This document shows positions 53,058 to 62,119 of a stretch of DNA of 64,000 nt, in pieces. The stretch's first letter is position 1. Every line of letters begins with the position of its first letter. Under the pieces are notes generated by a model. That model saw only the letters and a list, made by a program, of their open reading frames with translations, was not told the origin of the DNA and searched no databases. Both the position numbers and the translations under genes were made by a program. The stretch covers positions 2,046,001 to 2,110,000 of the forward strand of contig NZ_ARVX01000001.1 in NCBI RefSeq assembly GCF_000384375.1. The letters run 5' to 3'. This DNA is from Methylotenera versatilis 79 (GTDB lineage: Bacteria > Pseudomonadota > Gammaproteobacteria > Burkholderiales > Methylophilaceae).

Positions 53058-54161
53058 ATGAGTACACCAAATAATCAGCAAGAAGCAGTTAAATTCGCTT
53101 ACTGGGTGCCGAATGTGAGTGGCGGCTTAGTGGTGAGTAATATCGAGCAGCGCACTAGCTGGGATTTCGAATACAACAAAAAATTAGCGCAAATCGCCGA
53201 AAAAAGTGGCTTTGAATATGCGTTAAGTCAGATTCGTTTTACGGCGGGTTATGGCGCGGAATTCCAACATGAATCTGTCTCTTTTTCGCATGCTTTATTA
53301 GCGGCAACTACTAAATTAAAAGTCATCGCAGCCATTTTGCCTGGCCCTTGGAACCCTGTTTTAGCGGCTAAACAATTAGCAACCATTGATATTCTCACCA
53401 AAGGTCGCGTGGCGATCAATGTGGTTTCCGGTTGGTTCAAAGGCGAGTTTTACGCAATCGGCGAACCTTGGTTGGATCATGATGAGCGCTATCGCCGTTC
53501 ACGCGAATTTATTGAAGTATTAAAAGGTATTTGGACGACAGATAACTTTACTTATACAGGCGATTTTTATCGTTTGCATAATTACTCATTAAAACCAAAA
53601 CCAATCCAACAACCTCATCCAGAAGTTTTCCAAGGCGGTAGCTCACGCGCAGCACGTGATAACGCAGCAGCCGTTTCAGATTGGTATTTCACCAATGGCA
53701 ACACGGTTGAAGGTATCAAAGCGCAAGTGGATGATATTCGCGCAAAAGCGGCTGTTAATAACCACCAAGTAAAAATCGGCGTGAATGCGTTTATTATCGC
53801 GCGCGAAACGGAAGAAGAAGCGAAAGCGGTATTGGCTGAAATCATTGCCAAAGCGAATCCTGATGCGGTTCACGGCTTTGCCAGCGAGGCGAAAAATGCA
53901 GGTGCAGCCAGCCCTGAAGGCGAAGGCAATTGGGCTAAATCGACTTATGAAGACTTGGTTCAGTACAACGATGGCTTTAAAACCAACTTAATCGGCACGC
54001 CACAGCAAATCGCAGAACGCATTATTGAATTAAAAGCGGTCGGTGTGGATTTGATCCTTTCAGCTTTCTTGCATTTTCAGGAAGAAGTGGCTTATTTCGG
54101 TGAAAAAGTATTGCCATTAGTGCGTGAGCTTGAAGCTAAAAAGTTGGCTATTGCAGCCTAA
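53058..54161 (+). CDS. sfnG: Dimethylsulfone monooxygenase SfnG
   Basis: A 367-residue FMNH2-dependent monooxygenase that splits dimethylsulfone to methanesulfinate. It matches SfnG almost end to end: FAYWVPNVSGGLVVSNIEQRTSW, QIRFTAGYGAEFQHESVSFSHALLAATTKLKVIAAILPGPWNPVLAAKQLATID, VVSGWFKGEFYAIGEPWLDHDERYRRSREFIEVLKGIW, FQGGSSRAARDNAA, NWAKSTYEDLVQYNDGF. It follows msuE by 43 bp and precedes the transporter genes. Confidence 0.96.
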   Translation: MSTPNNQQEAVKFAYWVPNVSGGLVVSNIEQRTSWDFEYNKKLAQIAEKSGFEYALSQIRFTAGYGAEFQHESVSFSHALLAATTKLKVIAAILPGPWNPVLAAKQLATIDILTKGRVAINVVSGWFKGEFYAIGEPWLDHDERYRRSREFIEVLKGIWTTDNFTYTGDFYRLHNYSLKPKPIQQPHPEVFQGGSSRAARDNAAAVSDWYFTNGNTVEGIKAQVDDIRAKAAVNNHQVKIGVNAFIIARETEEEAKAVLAEIIAKANPDAVHGFASEAKNAGAASPEGEGNWAKSTYEDLVQYNDGFKTNLIGTPQQIAERIIELKAVGVDLILSAFLHFQEEVAYFGEKVLPLVRELEAKKLAIAA

Positions 54162-54201
54162 TATTTAAGCAAAAGTTAACACATAAAATCACTCAATAAA
54201 T

Positions 54202-55368
54202 ATGATCACAGACACTTTTCCTAATCTGCTCAACTTTCAGGCGTTTGATAAGCCTTTAAGCATCGCGATTCGCCATAAGCAACTAGGTATTTGGCATGAA
54301 AAGCGCTGGAGTGAATTGCACCAAGAGTTGCTGCAATTAGTGCAATTATTGAAAGAAAAGGGCTTTAAAGCGGGTGACACCTTATTTTTGTTAAGTCACC
54401 CGCGCCCAGAAGCGTTATTGCTGTCAATCGCTGCACATTGGTTGGGTGGTATTGCTGCGCCATTGGATCCGGCTTATGCAAAATCAAAAGTTTCTGCGCT
54501 ATTAAATGCGTTACAACCAGCATTTATATTTGCAGAAGGTCAGTTGCAGGTTGATCAGATTTTGAATCTAGGTTTATCGCAAAAACTTATTATCTATGCG
54601 GATGCGAGAGGCTTGTCGCATTACGAAAATGCAACGTTGCAGGCTTATGCAGCCATCAAAAACCTTCAGCCGATCGATTATTTAAAACAACTATCTGTTG
54701 CCGAGCCAGAACACACGGCTTTTGTGTTTTATCGCCTAAATGAGAATGGCGATGTTAATTTGCAGCAGTTGTCACATGCAGAAATGCTGGCGCAAGGCCG
54801 TAAACTAGTGAAACAAGAAGTGTTGACAGCACATGAAGAAGCGCTGGCAGCGCGTGCCTTTGCAGCAAGTGGTCATGTGCGTTATTTACTATCACCTTGG
54901 TTATTGGCGGGTTTTAAACTCAATTTCCCTGAAAATATCGATACAAGAGACATCGATAGAAGAGAACTTGGACCAACCTTGGTTGCGGGCACATCTGCCA
55001 CTTATCAGCGGCTGCATGCCTTGGTCGAATCGCGTTTACCGCTGCCCAATACATTGCACAGGCGCTTATTCGATTGGGCAATTTCAACTAGCAAAATTGA
55101 TTTTTTTCTACGCAGATTGATTGCTTATTGGCTGATTACCCGGCCTTTGCGAGATGTGATTGGTTTTAGCCGTACAAGAGTTCCGTTGTTGGTGGGCGAA
55201 AGATTACCTGCAAAATCGGCACTATTTTTTGCTTCGATTGGCATTCACGTTAAAAATTGGCCTGATGTCGCAGATTGGCAGCAATCCAATATCAAGGCGA
55301 ATATTCCAAAAATTGAGTCAAAAAAAGTGTTAAGTCAGCAGCTTAAACAAGCTGGAGCGACCGCATGA
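54202..55368 (+). CDS. Shortened AMP-ligase-like protein without catalytic motifs
   Basis: A 388-residue protein resembling the N-terminal half of an acyl-CoA synthetase/AMP-ligase, the kind that heads many Liv-type transporter operons (usually over 600 residues). Residues about 30-110 match the ligase opening (GIWHEKRWSELHQEL, LLSHPRPEALLLSIAAHWLGGIAAPLDPAYAKSKVSALLNALQPAFIFAE). Where the ATP-binding TSGTTGxPKG box should follow (about 173-193) it reads VFYRLNENGDVNLQQLSHAEML. It then stops before the C-terminal ATP/ligation domain. It therefore cannot activate acids normally; a regulatory or structural role in the operon is inferred. The start lacks a clear ribosome site. Confidence 0.7.
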   Translation: MITDTFPNLLNFQAFDKPLSIAIRHKQLGIWHEKRWSELHQELLQLVQLLKEKGFKAGDTLFLLSHPRPEALLLSIAAHWLGGIAAPLDPAYAKSKVSALLNALQPAFIFAEGQLQVDQILNLGLSQKLIIYADARGLSHYENATLQAYAAIKNLQPIDYLKQLSVAEPEHTAFVFYRLNENGDVNLQQLSHAEMLAQGRKLVKQEVLTAHEEALAARAFAASGHVRYLLSPWLLAGFKLNFPENIDTRDIDRRELGPTLVAGTSATYQRLHALVESRLPLPNTLHRRLFDWAISTSKIDFFLRRLIAYWLITRPLRDVIGFSRTRVPLLVGERLPAKSALFFASIGIHVKNWPDVADWQQSNIKANIPKIESKKVLSQQLKQAGATA

Positions 55369-56141
55369 CGACTAATGAACATTTACTAAGCTTGAATAAT
55401 ATTTCGCTGTCTTTTAAAGGCGTTAAAGCGATTAACAATATTAGTTTTGCCGTCAATCGTGGTGAAATATGCGCGTTAATTGGCCCAAATGGTGCGGGCA
55501 AAAGCTCATTGCTGAATGTCATCAATGGTGTTTATCAAGCGGATGAAGGTGAGATCAATTTTGATGGTGAATCTAAAAAAAACATGAGCCCGCATCGTTC
55601 AGCACAACGTGGTATTGCGCGTACGTTTCAAAATATTGCGTTATTCAAAGGCATGAGCGTGTTGGATAACGTATTAACGGGGCGCAATTTAAAAGTAAAA
55701 AGCAGTTGGGTAGAGCAGGTATTCAATATCGGCCAAGCGCCAAATGATGCCGTTGTGCAAAGAAAAAAATCCGAAGAGATCATCGATTTTTTGAAGATTC
55801 AGCCTTGGCGTAGCAGCCTTGTCGGTAGCTTGCCATATGGTTTGCAGAAACGCGTAGAACTTGCGCGCGCTTTAGCCGCAGAGCCGAAATTGCTACTGCT
55901 GGATGAGCCGATGGCAGGCATGAACAGCGATGAAAAAGCCGAAATGAGCCGATTCATACTGGACACGCAACGTGAATTTGGTACGACGATTGTGTTGATC
56001 GAACATGATATTAGCGTGGTGATGGCGCTATCTAATCATGTGGTGGTTTTAGATTACGGTAAAAAAATCGGTGATGGTACGCCAGACGAAGTGCGCGCGA
56101 ATCCTGAAGTGATTGCCGCTTATCTTGGCACCAAACATTAA
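55365..56141 (+). CDS. Branched-chain-amino-acid-type ABC transporter ATPase (LivG-like)
   Basis: A 258-residue ATPase with Walker A GPNGAGKSS (40-48), Q-loop (RTFQNIALFKGM), signature SLPYGLQKRVELARALA, Walker B LLLLDEPMAGM and H-loop EHD. LivG-family features are clear. It overlaps the ligase-like gene by four bases (ATGA). With the two permeases, the second ATPase and the binding protein it makes a full importer, probably for an organosulfur substrate; substrate unproven. Confidence 0.92.
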   Translation: MTTNEHLLSLNNISLSFKGVKAINNISFAVNRGEICALIGPNGAGKSSLLNVINGVYQADEGEINFDGESKKNMSPHRSAQRGIARTFQNIALFKGMSVLDNVLTGRNLKVKSSWVEQVFNIGQAPNDAVVQRKKSEEIIDFLKIQPWRSSLVGSLPYGLQKRVELARALAAEPKLLLLDEPMAGMNSDEKAEMSRFILDTQREFGTTIVLIEHDISVVMALSNHVVVLDYGKKIGDGTPDEVRANPEVIAAYLGTKH

Positions 56142-56179
56142 TCGTTATATATAGATGTTAGCAATAGGAATCAATAAGC

Positions 56180-57061
56180 ATGAGTTTTTTCTTTGAAGTA
56201 TTAACGGGTGGCTTGCTGGCAGGGGTGATGTACTCGCTGGTCGCTATCGGTTTTGTGTTGATCTACAAAGCATCTGGTGTTTTTAACTTCGCACAAGGTT
56301 CTATGGTGCTTTTTTCTGCATTGACGTTTGTCAGCCTGCTAGAGCGTGGCGTACCTTTTTGGATTTCATTCATCATTACATTACTCATCATGCTGGTGCT
56401 GGCGTGGGCAATTGAGCGATTTGTGCTCAGAAAATTGGTTAACCGCTCACCCATTACCTTATTTATGGCGACATTAGGCTTAAGTTACATTATTGAAGGC
56501 TTGGCGCAAGCCGTTTGGGGTGCGCAGGTACATGCGTTGGATATTGGCGTCAGTGATGAACCGTTTGAGATTTTTGGCATGTTGCTGTCACAGTTCGACT
56601 TATTCGCCGCCGCAATCGCCGGTATTTTAGTAGCAGTTCTATCGTTTTTATTCAGCAAAACCCGCACCGGCATTTCATTGCGTGCAGTGGCAGATGACCA
56701 ATTAGCAGCCTTAGCCGTTGGTATCAAATTGAATCGCTTATGGTTCATCGTTTGGGGTGTGGCAGGCTTTGTAGGTTTGGTTGCAGGCTTGTTGTGGGGC
56801 GCGCGCGTCGGTGTGCAATTCTCATTGTCGCTGATTGTATTGAAAGCCTTACCAGTATTGATTATCGGTGGGTTTACTTCTATCGGCGGCGCAATTGTTG
56901 GTGGCTTGATTATCGGCTCATCCGAAAAGCTGGCTGAAGTATTCTTAGGCCCGTACATCGGCGGCGGTATAGAGAACTGGTTCCCTTATGTGTTGGCGAT
57001 GCTATTTTTACTAGTGCGACCATCCGGCATTTTTGGCGAACGCGCCATTGAACGAGTTTAG
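56180..57061 (+). CDS. Branched-chain-amino-acid-type ABC permease (LivH-like)
   Basis: A 293-residue membrane protein with about eight transmembrane helices and LivH-family phrases: GGLLAGVMYSLVAIGFVLIYKASGVFNFAQGSMVLF and ALPVLIIGGFTSIGGAIVGGLIIGSSEKLAEVFLGPYIGGG. Inner-membrane subunit of the importer encoded by this operon. It starts 38 bp after the ATPase gene. Confidence 0.92.
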   Translation: MSFFFEVLTGGLLAGVMYSLVAIGFVLIYKASGVFNFAQGSMVLFSALTFVSLLERGVPFWISFIITLLIMLVLAWAIERFVLRKLVNRSPITLFMATLGLSYIIEGLAQAVWGAQVHALDIGVSDEPFEIFGMLLSQFDLFAAAIAGILVAVLSFLFSKTRTGISLRAVADDQLAALAVGIKLNRLWFIVWGVAGFVGLVAGLLWGARVGVQFSLSLIVLKALPVLIIGGFTSIGGAIVGGLIIGSSEKLAEVFLGPYIGGGIENWFPYVLAMLFLLVRPSGIFGERAIERV

Positions 57062-57086
57062 CAGGCTGATTTTATGTGGATAGCTT

Positions 57087-58154
57087 ATGTTATATAGAGA
57101 AGCAGGACAGTTTATTACCGATTATCGCGCAGATAAATCGATCTTTCGGCTAAAACAAGAGCGCTGGGGATTCTATTTATTGTTGGCAATTGCATTCATA
57201 TTCATTCCATTTATTGGCAACGATTACTGGTTTAGCGCCATATTGATTCCGTTTTTAGTCTTGTCATTGGCAGGTTTAGGCTTGAATCTGCTAACCGGTT
57301 ATGCAGGTCAATTATCGTTGGGTTCAGCTGCGTTTATGGCGGTGGGTGCTTTTGCAGCTTATAACTTCCATTTGCGCATTGAAGGCTTGCCGTTTTTAGT
57401 CAGCTTTCTATTGGGTGGTTTTACTGCCGCCATCGTAGGCATTCTGTTTGGATTACCCAGCCTTAGAATCAAAGGTTTTTATTTGCTGGTTTCCACATTA
57501 GCGGCGCAGTTTTTTGTGTTGTGGGTATTTACTAATTTCTCTTGGTTTTCGAATAACAACTCATCTGGCGTGATCACTGCGCCGCAGTTAATCATTCTAA
57601 ATCATGATTTCAGCACGCCAGTTGGCCGATATTTGCTGACATTAGGCATTGTGGTTGTACTGGGTTTTCTAGCGAAAAGCATTGTACGAAGCGAGCTAGG
57701 TAGAAATTGGATGGCGGTTCGCGATATGGATACTGCTGCTGCCGTGATTGGTATCTCTATCCCTAAAACCAAATTATTGGCTTTCGGCATCAGTTCGTTT
57801 TTCCTTGGCATTGCTGGTTCGTTATGGGCATTCACTTATCTAGGCACTGTTGAGCCACACGGTTTCGATTTAACACGCTCTTTCCAGATTTTGTTTATCG
57901 TTATTATTGGCGGCATGGGCAGCATTTTGGGCAATTTTTTAGGCGCGGCATTTGTCATTTTGTTGCCTATCTTATTGTCGAATATTTCCATGAATCTATT
58001 GGCTGGTGCGATTGATCCAGGACAACTTGAGAACTTCCAAAAGATTATCTTTGGCGCGCTGATTATTTTCTTTTTGATTAAAGAGCCGAATGGTCTTGCT
58101 AAAGTCTGGCAGACATTCAAACAGCGTTCCAGAGTTTGGCCGTTGCGTTTTTAG
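57087..58154 (+). CDS. Branched-chain-amino-acid-type ABC permease (LivM-like)
   Basis: A 355-residue permease with a cytosolic N-terminus of about 28 residues, then around ten transmembrane helices. LivM-family segments are present: GLNLLTGYAGQLSLGSAAFMAVGAFAAY, VIGISIPKTKLLAFGISSFFLGIAGSLWAF and IIGGMGSILGNFLGAAFVILLP. Partner of the LivH-like protein. The start is ATG 57087, after a weak ribosome site. Confidence 0.92.
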   Translation: MLYREAGQFITDYRADKSIFRLKQERWGFYLLLAIAFIFIPFIGNDYWFSAILIPFLVLSLAGLGLNLLTGYAGQLSLGSAAFMAVGAFAAYNFHLRIEGLPFLVSFLLGGFTAAIVGILFGLPSLRIKGFYLLVSTLAAQFFVLWVFTNFSWFSNNNSSGVITAPQLIILNHDFSTPVGRYLLTLGIVVVLGFLAKSIVRSELGRNWMAVRDMDTAAAVIGISIPKTKLLAFGISSFFLGIAGSLWAFTYLGTVEPHGFDLTRSFQILFIVIIGGMGSILGNFLGAAFVILLPILLSNISMNLLAGAIDPGQLENFQKIIFGALIIFFLIKEPNGLAKVWQTFKQRSRVWPLRF

Positions 58155-58335
58155 ACTTAACACTCAAATTACTTAACTAAATTTATAGCTTAACTTTTAC
58201 ATCTTTTTAACTTAATCGCTTTAACTTACAGGAGTGCCTTTTGATGTGTTGATTACAAATATGTGCGAAAAACCAATTTTTATATAACTAAATAATATTA
58301 AAAATTATATTATTAAAACTAAGGAGTATATAAGT
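58155..58335. other. Intergenic stretch with repeated CTTAAC/TTAACTT elements
   Basis: About 180 bp between the permease and binding-protein genes. CTTAAC occurs at 58156, 58172 and 58189, and TTAACTT at 58207 and 58221, giving five related elements at 14-18 bp spacing. It may be a local control site or a simple-sequence drift; no promoter was confirmed. Confidence 0.4.
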
Positions 58336-59685
58336 ATGAGTATTTTTAAGAGGGCGACGCAGCTACTCGCCGCGTTAGGTTTGGGAGCGATGCTGCTTTC
58401 TGGCAACGCTCAAGCAGAAAATGAGCAATATTTTCCATTACAAAGCTATCGTATCGGGCCTTATGCGGCAGGTGGTTCAGGTTTCTTTGGTGGTTTCATT
58501 GATTATTTACAATACATCAATGCAAAAGATGGCGGTGTAAATGGGGTTAAATTCACTTGGAGCGAGTGCGAAACCGAGTACGTGGTTGAAAAAGGCGTTG
58601 AGTGTTATGAACGCCTTAAAAAAGGCTTAAACGGCGCACCAGCAGCAGCAACCAATCCATTGTCTGTCGGCATCGCTTACGCAACGCTTGATCGCTCAAC
58701 TGCAGACAAATTGCCGTTGATTACGATTAACCATGGCCGCACAGATTCTACTGATGGCAGCGTATTTCCGTATGCTTTCCCATTACAACTTAATCCGTAC
58801 AGTGAAGTGTCTGCAATCATCAATTACATCGGCACTCAATCAGGCGGTTTGGACAAACTGAAAGGTAAGAAAATCGTGACGCTGTATCACGGTTCACCTT
58901 ATGGTAAAGAAACGAGTCCGATTTTAGAGCTATTGGCTAAAAAATATGGCTTTGAACTGACTTTGCTAGAAGTACCGCATCCAGGTAACGAACAACAATC
59001 GCAGTGGCTCAATATTCGCCGTATCAAACCAGATTGGGTGATTTTACGCGGTTGGGGTGTGATGAACCCAGTGGCGCTTAAAACTGCGCAAAAAACTGGT
59101 TTCCCAGCTGATCATATTATCGGCAATATCTGGAGCAACTCAGAAGATGATGCAGCGCCTGCAGGTAGCGCAGCCAAAGGTTTCATCTCAATCACAACGC
59201 ATCCTTCCGGCACTAGCTTCCCAGTGTTACAAGGTATCGATAAATACGTGGTGAAAGCGGGTAAGGGCAATCTGCAAGACCCTAAACGTTTTGGTAATGT
59301 TTACTACAACTTAGGCGTGGTGAATGGCATCTTAAACGTTGAAGCGGTGCGTGTAGCACAAGCGAAATATGGCAAACGCCCATTAACTGGTGAAGAAGTG
59401 CGTTGGGGTTTTGAAAATATCAAACTGGATGATAAGCGCTTGAAAGAGTTGGGCGCTTTAGGCTTGGTGCAACCATTGAAATTAAGTTGCTCTGACCATG
59501 AAGGCGGCGGTGCTGTTCGCTTCCAACAGTGGGATGGCACAAAGTGGAAAGTTATTTCTGATTGGGTGCAAGCTGATCGCAAATTATTACGCCCAATTAT
59601 TGAAGAATCATCACATGCATATGCCAAAGAAAAAGGCATTACACCACGTGATTGCGCGAAAGAAGCTGTCGCTTTGGTTAAATAA
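58336..59685 (+). CDS. ABC transporter periplasmic substrate-binding protein (Liv type)
   Basis: A 449-residue Peripla_BP_6-type binding protein. Signal peptide with cleavage after AQA (residue 27); mature part has LQSYRIGPYAAGGSGFFGGFIDYLQYINAKDGGVNGVKFTW, NPLSVGIAYATLDRSTADKLPLITINHGRTDSTDGSVFPYAFPLQLNPYSEV. Two Cys (about 75 and 82) and two near the end (about 380 and 442) may form disulphides. The larger-than-usual size fits the family linked to acyl-CoA-ligase-type operons. Strong AAGGAG ribosome site. Confidence 0.9.
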   Translation: MSIFKRATQLLAALGLGAMLLSGNAQAENEQYFPLQSYRIGPYAAGGSGFFGGFIDYLQYINAKDGGVNGVKFTWSECETEYVVEKGVECYERLKKGLNGAPAAATNPLSVGIAYATLDRSTADKLPLITINHGRTDSTDGSVFPYAFPLQLNPYSEVSAIINYIGTQSGGLDKLKGKKIVTLYHGSPYGKETSPILELLAKKYGFELTLLEVPHPGNEQQSQWLNIRRIKPDWVILRGWGVMNPVALKTAQKTGFPADHIIGNIWSNSEDDAAPAGSAAKGFISITTHPSGTSFPVLQGIDKYVVKAGKGNLQDPKRFGNVYYNLGVVNGILNVEAVRVAQAKYGKRPLTGEEVRWGFENIKLDDKRLKELGALGLVQPLKLSCSDHEGGGAVRFQQWDGTKWKVISDWVQADRKLLRPIIEESSHAYAKEKGITPRDCAKEAVALVK

Positions 59686-59712
59686 TTAAAGTGATTAGAC
59701 AGAAGTAACTAT

Positions 59713-59740
59713 GCGCGCAAGGTTAACTAATCTTGCGCGC
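59713..59740 (+). terminator. GC-rich terminator or attenuator
   Basis: GCGCGCAAG / CTTGCGCGC makes a perfect 9-bp stem with a 10-base loop, then T-runs, 28 bp after the binding-protein gene. It lies before the last ATPase gene, so it may limit read-through. Confidence 0.75.
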
Positions 59741-59860
59741 AACTGTTTTTACTTTTTTGTTTTTTTTAAGTTTTATTTCGATTGAATCTGCAGCTTTATT
59801 TTTTCTGCGGGTATAACCGAAATTCTATTGAAAATTAAAGGTTAAGTTTTAAGGAAAAAC

Positions 59861-60658
59861 ATGTCAAATTCATCCGCAATACAGCCAGAACTAGTTCACC
59901 CAAAACTATCACAGCCACAACTTAACCCTATTTTAAAGCTAGAAAATATCGAGGTCATTTATGAAAAAGTGATATTCGCGATTAAAAATATCTCGCTTGT
60001 CGTAGGGCACAATTCTATTGTCGCCTTGCTGGGTGCGAATGGCGCAGGCAAAAGTACCACGCTTAAAGCTATATCAGGTTTGGCGAATGCGCAGCGTGGC
60101 GAAATTGTGAATGGCAGCATTCATTATCAAGGTAAAAATATCACCAAGGCGACGCCATCTCAATTAGTGGAAAGTGGCTTGGTGCAAGTGTTAGAAGGGC
60201 GCCATTGCTTTGCACATCTAAGTGTTGAAGAGAATCTACTCACAGGCGCATATATCAAGAATCCTTCTAAAGTAAAGCTCAAACAGCAATTAGATAAAGT
60301 GTACGAATATTTTCCAAGGTTAAAACTGTTAAGTAAAAATTTGGCTGGATACACTTCTGGCGGCGAGCAACAGATGGTCGCGATTGGCCGTGCCTTAATG
60401 GCAGAACCTAAACTGGTATTGTTAGACGAGCCATCGATGGGGTTAGCGCCGCAAATTGTAGAAGAGATATTTGAGATCGTTAAAAATTTAAAAGATACCG
60501 AAGGTTTGAGCTTTTTACTGGCAGAACAAAACGCAACGGTTGCGTTGCGTTATGCGGATTATGCTTATGTATTAGAAAGTGGATTAGTGACAAGTGAAGG
60601 AAGTGTCGAGCAGATCAATCAATCTAATCATCTGCAAAACTCTTATCTTGGAGGCTAG
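59861..60658 (+). CDS. Branched-chain-amino-acid-type ABC transporter ATPase (LivF-like)
   Basis: A 265-residue ATPase with an N-terminal extension of about 25 polar residues, Walker A GANGAGKSTT (about 58-67), signature TSGGEQQMVAIGRALM, Walker B KLVLLDEPSMGLAP and AEQNA loop typical of LivF. Fifth core component of the importer. It is separated from the binding-protein gene by a 175-bp gap with a terminator; an AAGGAAA ribosome site precedes the ATG. Confidence 0.93.
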   Translation: MSNSSAIQPELVHPKLSQPQLNPILKLENIEVIYEKVIFAIKNISLVVGHNSIVALLGANGAGKSTTLKAISGLANAQRGEIVNGSIHYQGKNITKATPSQLVESGLVQVLEGRHCFAHLSVEENLLTGAYIKNPSKVKLKQQLDKVYEYFPRLKLLSKNLAGYTSGGEQQMVAIGRALMAEPKLVLLDEPSMGLAPQIVEEIFEIVKNLKDTEGLSFLLAEQNATVALRYADYAYVLESGLVTSEGSVEQINQSNHLQNSYLGG

Positions 60659-60716
60659 TGATTGTTTAGTTAATTAACAGTCAGTTAATAAATTAATCAG
60701 CTAAAATTTATAAATG

Positions 60717-60743
60717 AAAATGGCCTTTTACAAGGCCATTTTT
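60717..60743. terminator. Bidirectional terminator
   Basis: AAAATGGCCT / AGGCCATTTT with a 6-base loop and T-run lies between the convergent LivF-like and porin genes. Confidence 0.88.
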
Positions 60744-60786
60744 TAATGCATTTATAGTGTTAAGTTCGTAGTCTTAAGTTTCCGCA

Positions 60787-61902
60787 TTAAAAGAAATGCG
60801 CGACATGGAAAATTACCTTAATGCCATCAATATCTGGCAAACCTTGATTGCGGCTCTCTTTAAAGTAAAAAGTATCGATACGCGTATTGCTGCTGCCGTT
60901 AATCAAATAACCTGCACCTATATCATAGCGTGACGTGGTGATGTTGCTGGTTTCATTATCAAACTTTTGATAACTCACTTTCGGCTGTATTTTGCCGATG
61001 CCAAATGTTTGCGGCAATGTGTAGCTGCCTAACACAAAAAATCCTTTACCTTGTGGCGCAAAAGCATCTAAGGTATTGTCATTATCATAGTTATAGTAAG
61101 AGGCTTCTGCACCAACCACGCCGCCACCTGAAACTGCTTTTTCTAAGCGGCCATCTAAATTCCAATATTGGTAATCACCTTTGTTTAACGCAGTGCCAGC
61201 GCCATCTGCTTGATAACGATAAGAGCCGCCAACGGATAGAATCGATTTTGCACCGTCATAACTGGCTAAATTGTAAAAGCCTGGTTCCGCATCCCAAAAG
61301 TTGTATTGCAATCTGGTTGCATACGACAAATTATCAGAGTCATTCGATAATCCATCGCGACCTTTGAAAGCACCTAATTGATATTTGAATGCTTGGTCTG
61401 CGCTGCCGCCCCAAAACGTTGCGCCGTCATCACGGCCACCAAAGCGATTCGGTGCTTGTTCTGCGATAGGAAAATCAAAGGTAGGCGGGTACATTGGCGC
61501 TGATGCAGATGCACGACTGGCTGGTGGCAAAAAGCGACCAATCCAAATGTTTGCGTAATTGTTAAATTCAAGACCTAAGTGCCCATCCAGTAGTTCTACT
61601 TTATTATCGGCAGAATTTCTGGCGAAGTTAAACTCAAAACCAATATTTTCATGCACTTTACCGTTTGTGTATAAACGTGCTTCTTCAACCGTAAAATCGT
61701 TCGATCTGTCTTTGCCATTTGGCGCGGCATCTTCAATAGAGCTATAACTGATTCTGGAAGCGACGCCAATATTGATAAATTGGTTTTCGCTTCTTTGAAA
61801 TGTGGCTTCAGCATTCGCATTCAAACTAGCGCCTGCCAAACTAGTTAACCCAGCTAAAACGACAAGATAACTCCATCGATGTTTAAAAAATTTATTCCTC
61901 AT
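60787..61902 (-). CDS. Porin of the phosphate-selective (OprO/OprP) type
   Basis: A 371-residue outer-membrane porin. Signal peptide ends ANA (about 31). The barrel contains FTVEEARLYTNGKVHENIGFEFNFARNS, LLDGHLGLEFNNYANIWIGRFLPPASRAS, and GAFKGRDG; the C-terminal Phe (VAHFF) is the expected sorting signal. The family forms anion-type channels. It is on the minus strand but carries its own sigma-54 promoter and UAS, so it belongs to the sulfur regulon; it may let organosulfur anions cross the outer membrane. Confidence 0.87.
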   Translation of the reverse strand: MRNKFFKHRWSYLVVLAGLTSLAGASLNANAEATFQRSENQFINIGVASRISYSSIEDAAPNGKDRSNDFTVEEARLYTNGKVHENIGFEFNFARNSADNKVELLDGHLGLEFNNYANIWIGRFLPPASRASASAPMYPPTFDFPIAEQAPNRFGGRDDGATFWGGSADQAFKYQLGAFKGRDGLSNDSDNLSYATRLQYNFWDAEPGFYNLASYDGAKSILSVGGSYRYQADGAGTALNKGDYQYWNLDGRLEKAVSGGGVVGAEASYYNYDNDNTLDAFAPQGKGFFVLGSYTLPQTFGIGKIQPKVSYQKFDNETSNITTSRYDIGAGYLINGSSNTRIDTFYFKESRNQGLPDIDGIKVIFHVAHFF

Positions 61903-62022
61903 AAAATTTCACCCTGAAAATAATTAATAAATTGATATTGGTGTGCCTATTTAGTCTTTGCGTCATATGCGTTCGAGGCATAAAACTTCCCTCAATAAAG
62001 AGGAGCACTACAAGGCTATATT

Positions 62023-62037
62023 GCACATTGCATGCCA
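62023..62037 (-). promoter_or_regulatory. Sigma-54 promoter of the porin gene
   Basis: Minus strand reads TGGCATGCAATGTGC: GG-N10-GC spacing is exact. About 121 bp before the porin start. Confidence 0.72.
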
Positions 62038-62119
62038 TTAAAAACATCAATTAAATCAATTGGTTGAGTTTGTTTCAGAAGTTAAGATTGCTGGTTTATT
62101 CAGAAAAGTGCTACTTAGG

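Noticed and set aside
54833-55120. A 95-residue plus-strand frame inside the ligase-like gene
   Set aside because: It is out of frame with the real gene and has a random composition. It does not restore a missing ligase domain.
56485-56958. A 157-residue minus-strand open frame
   Set aside because: Shadow of the LivH-like permease; composition (Pro/Asn/Lys-rich) is that of an antisense frame.
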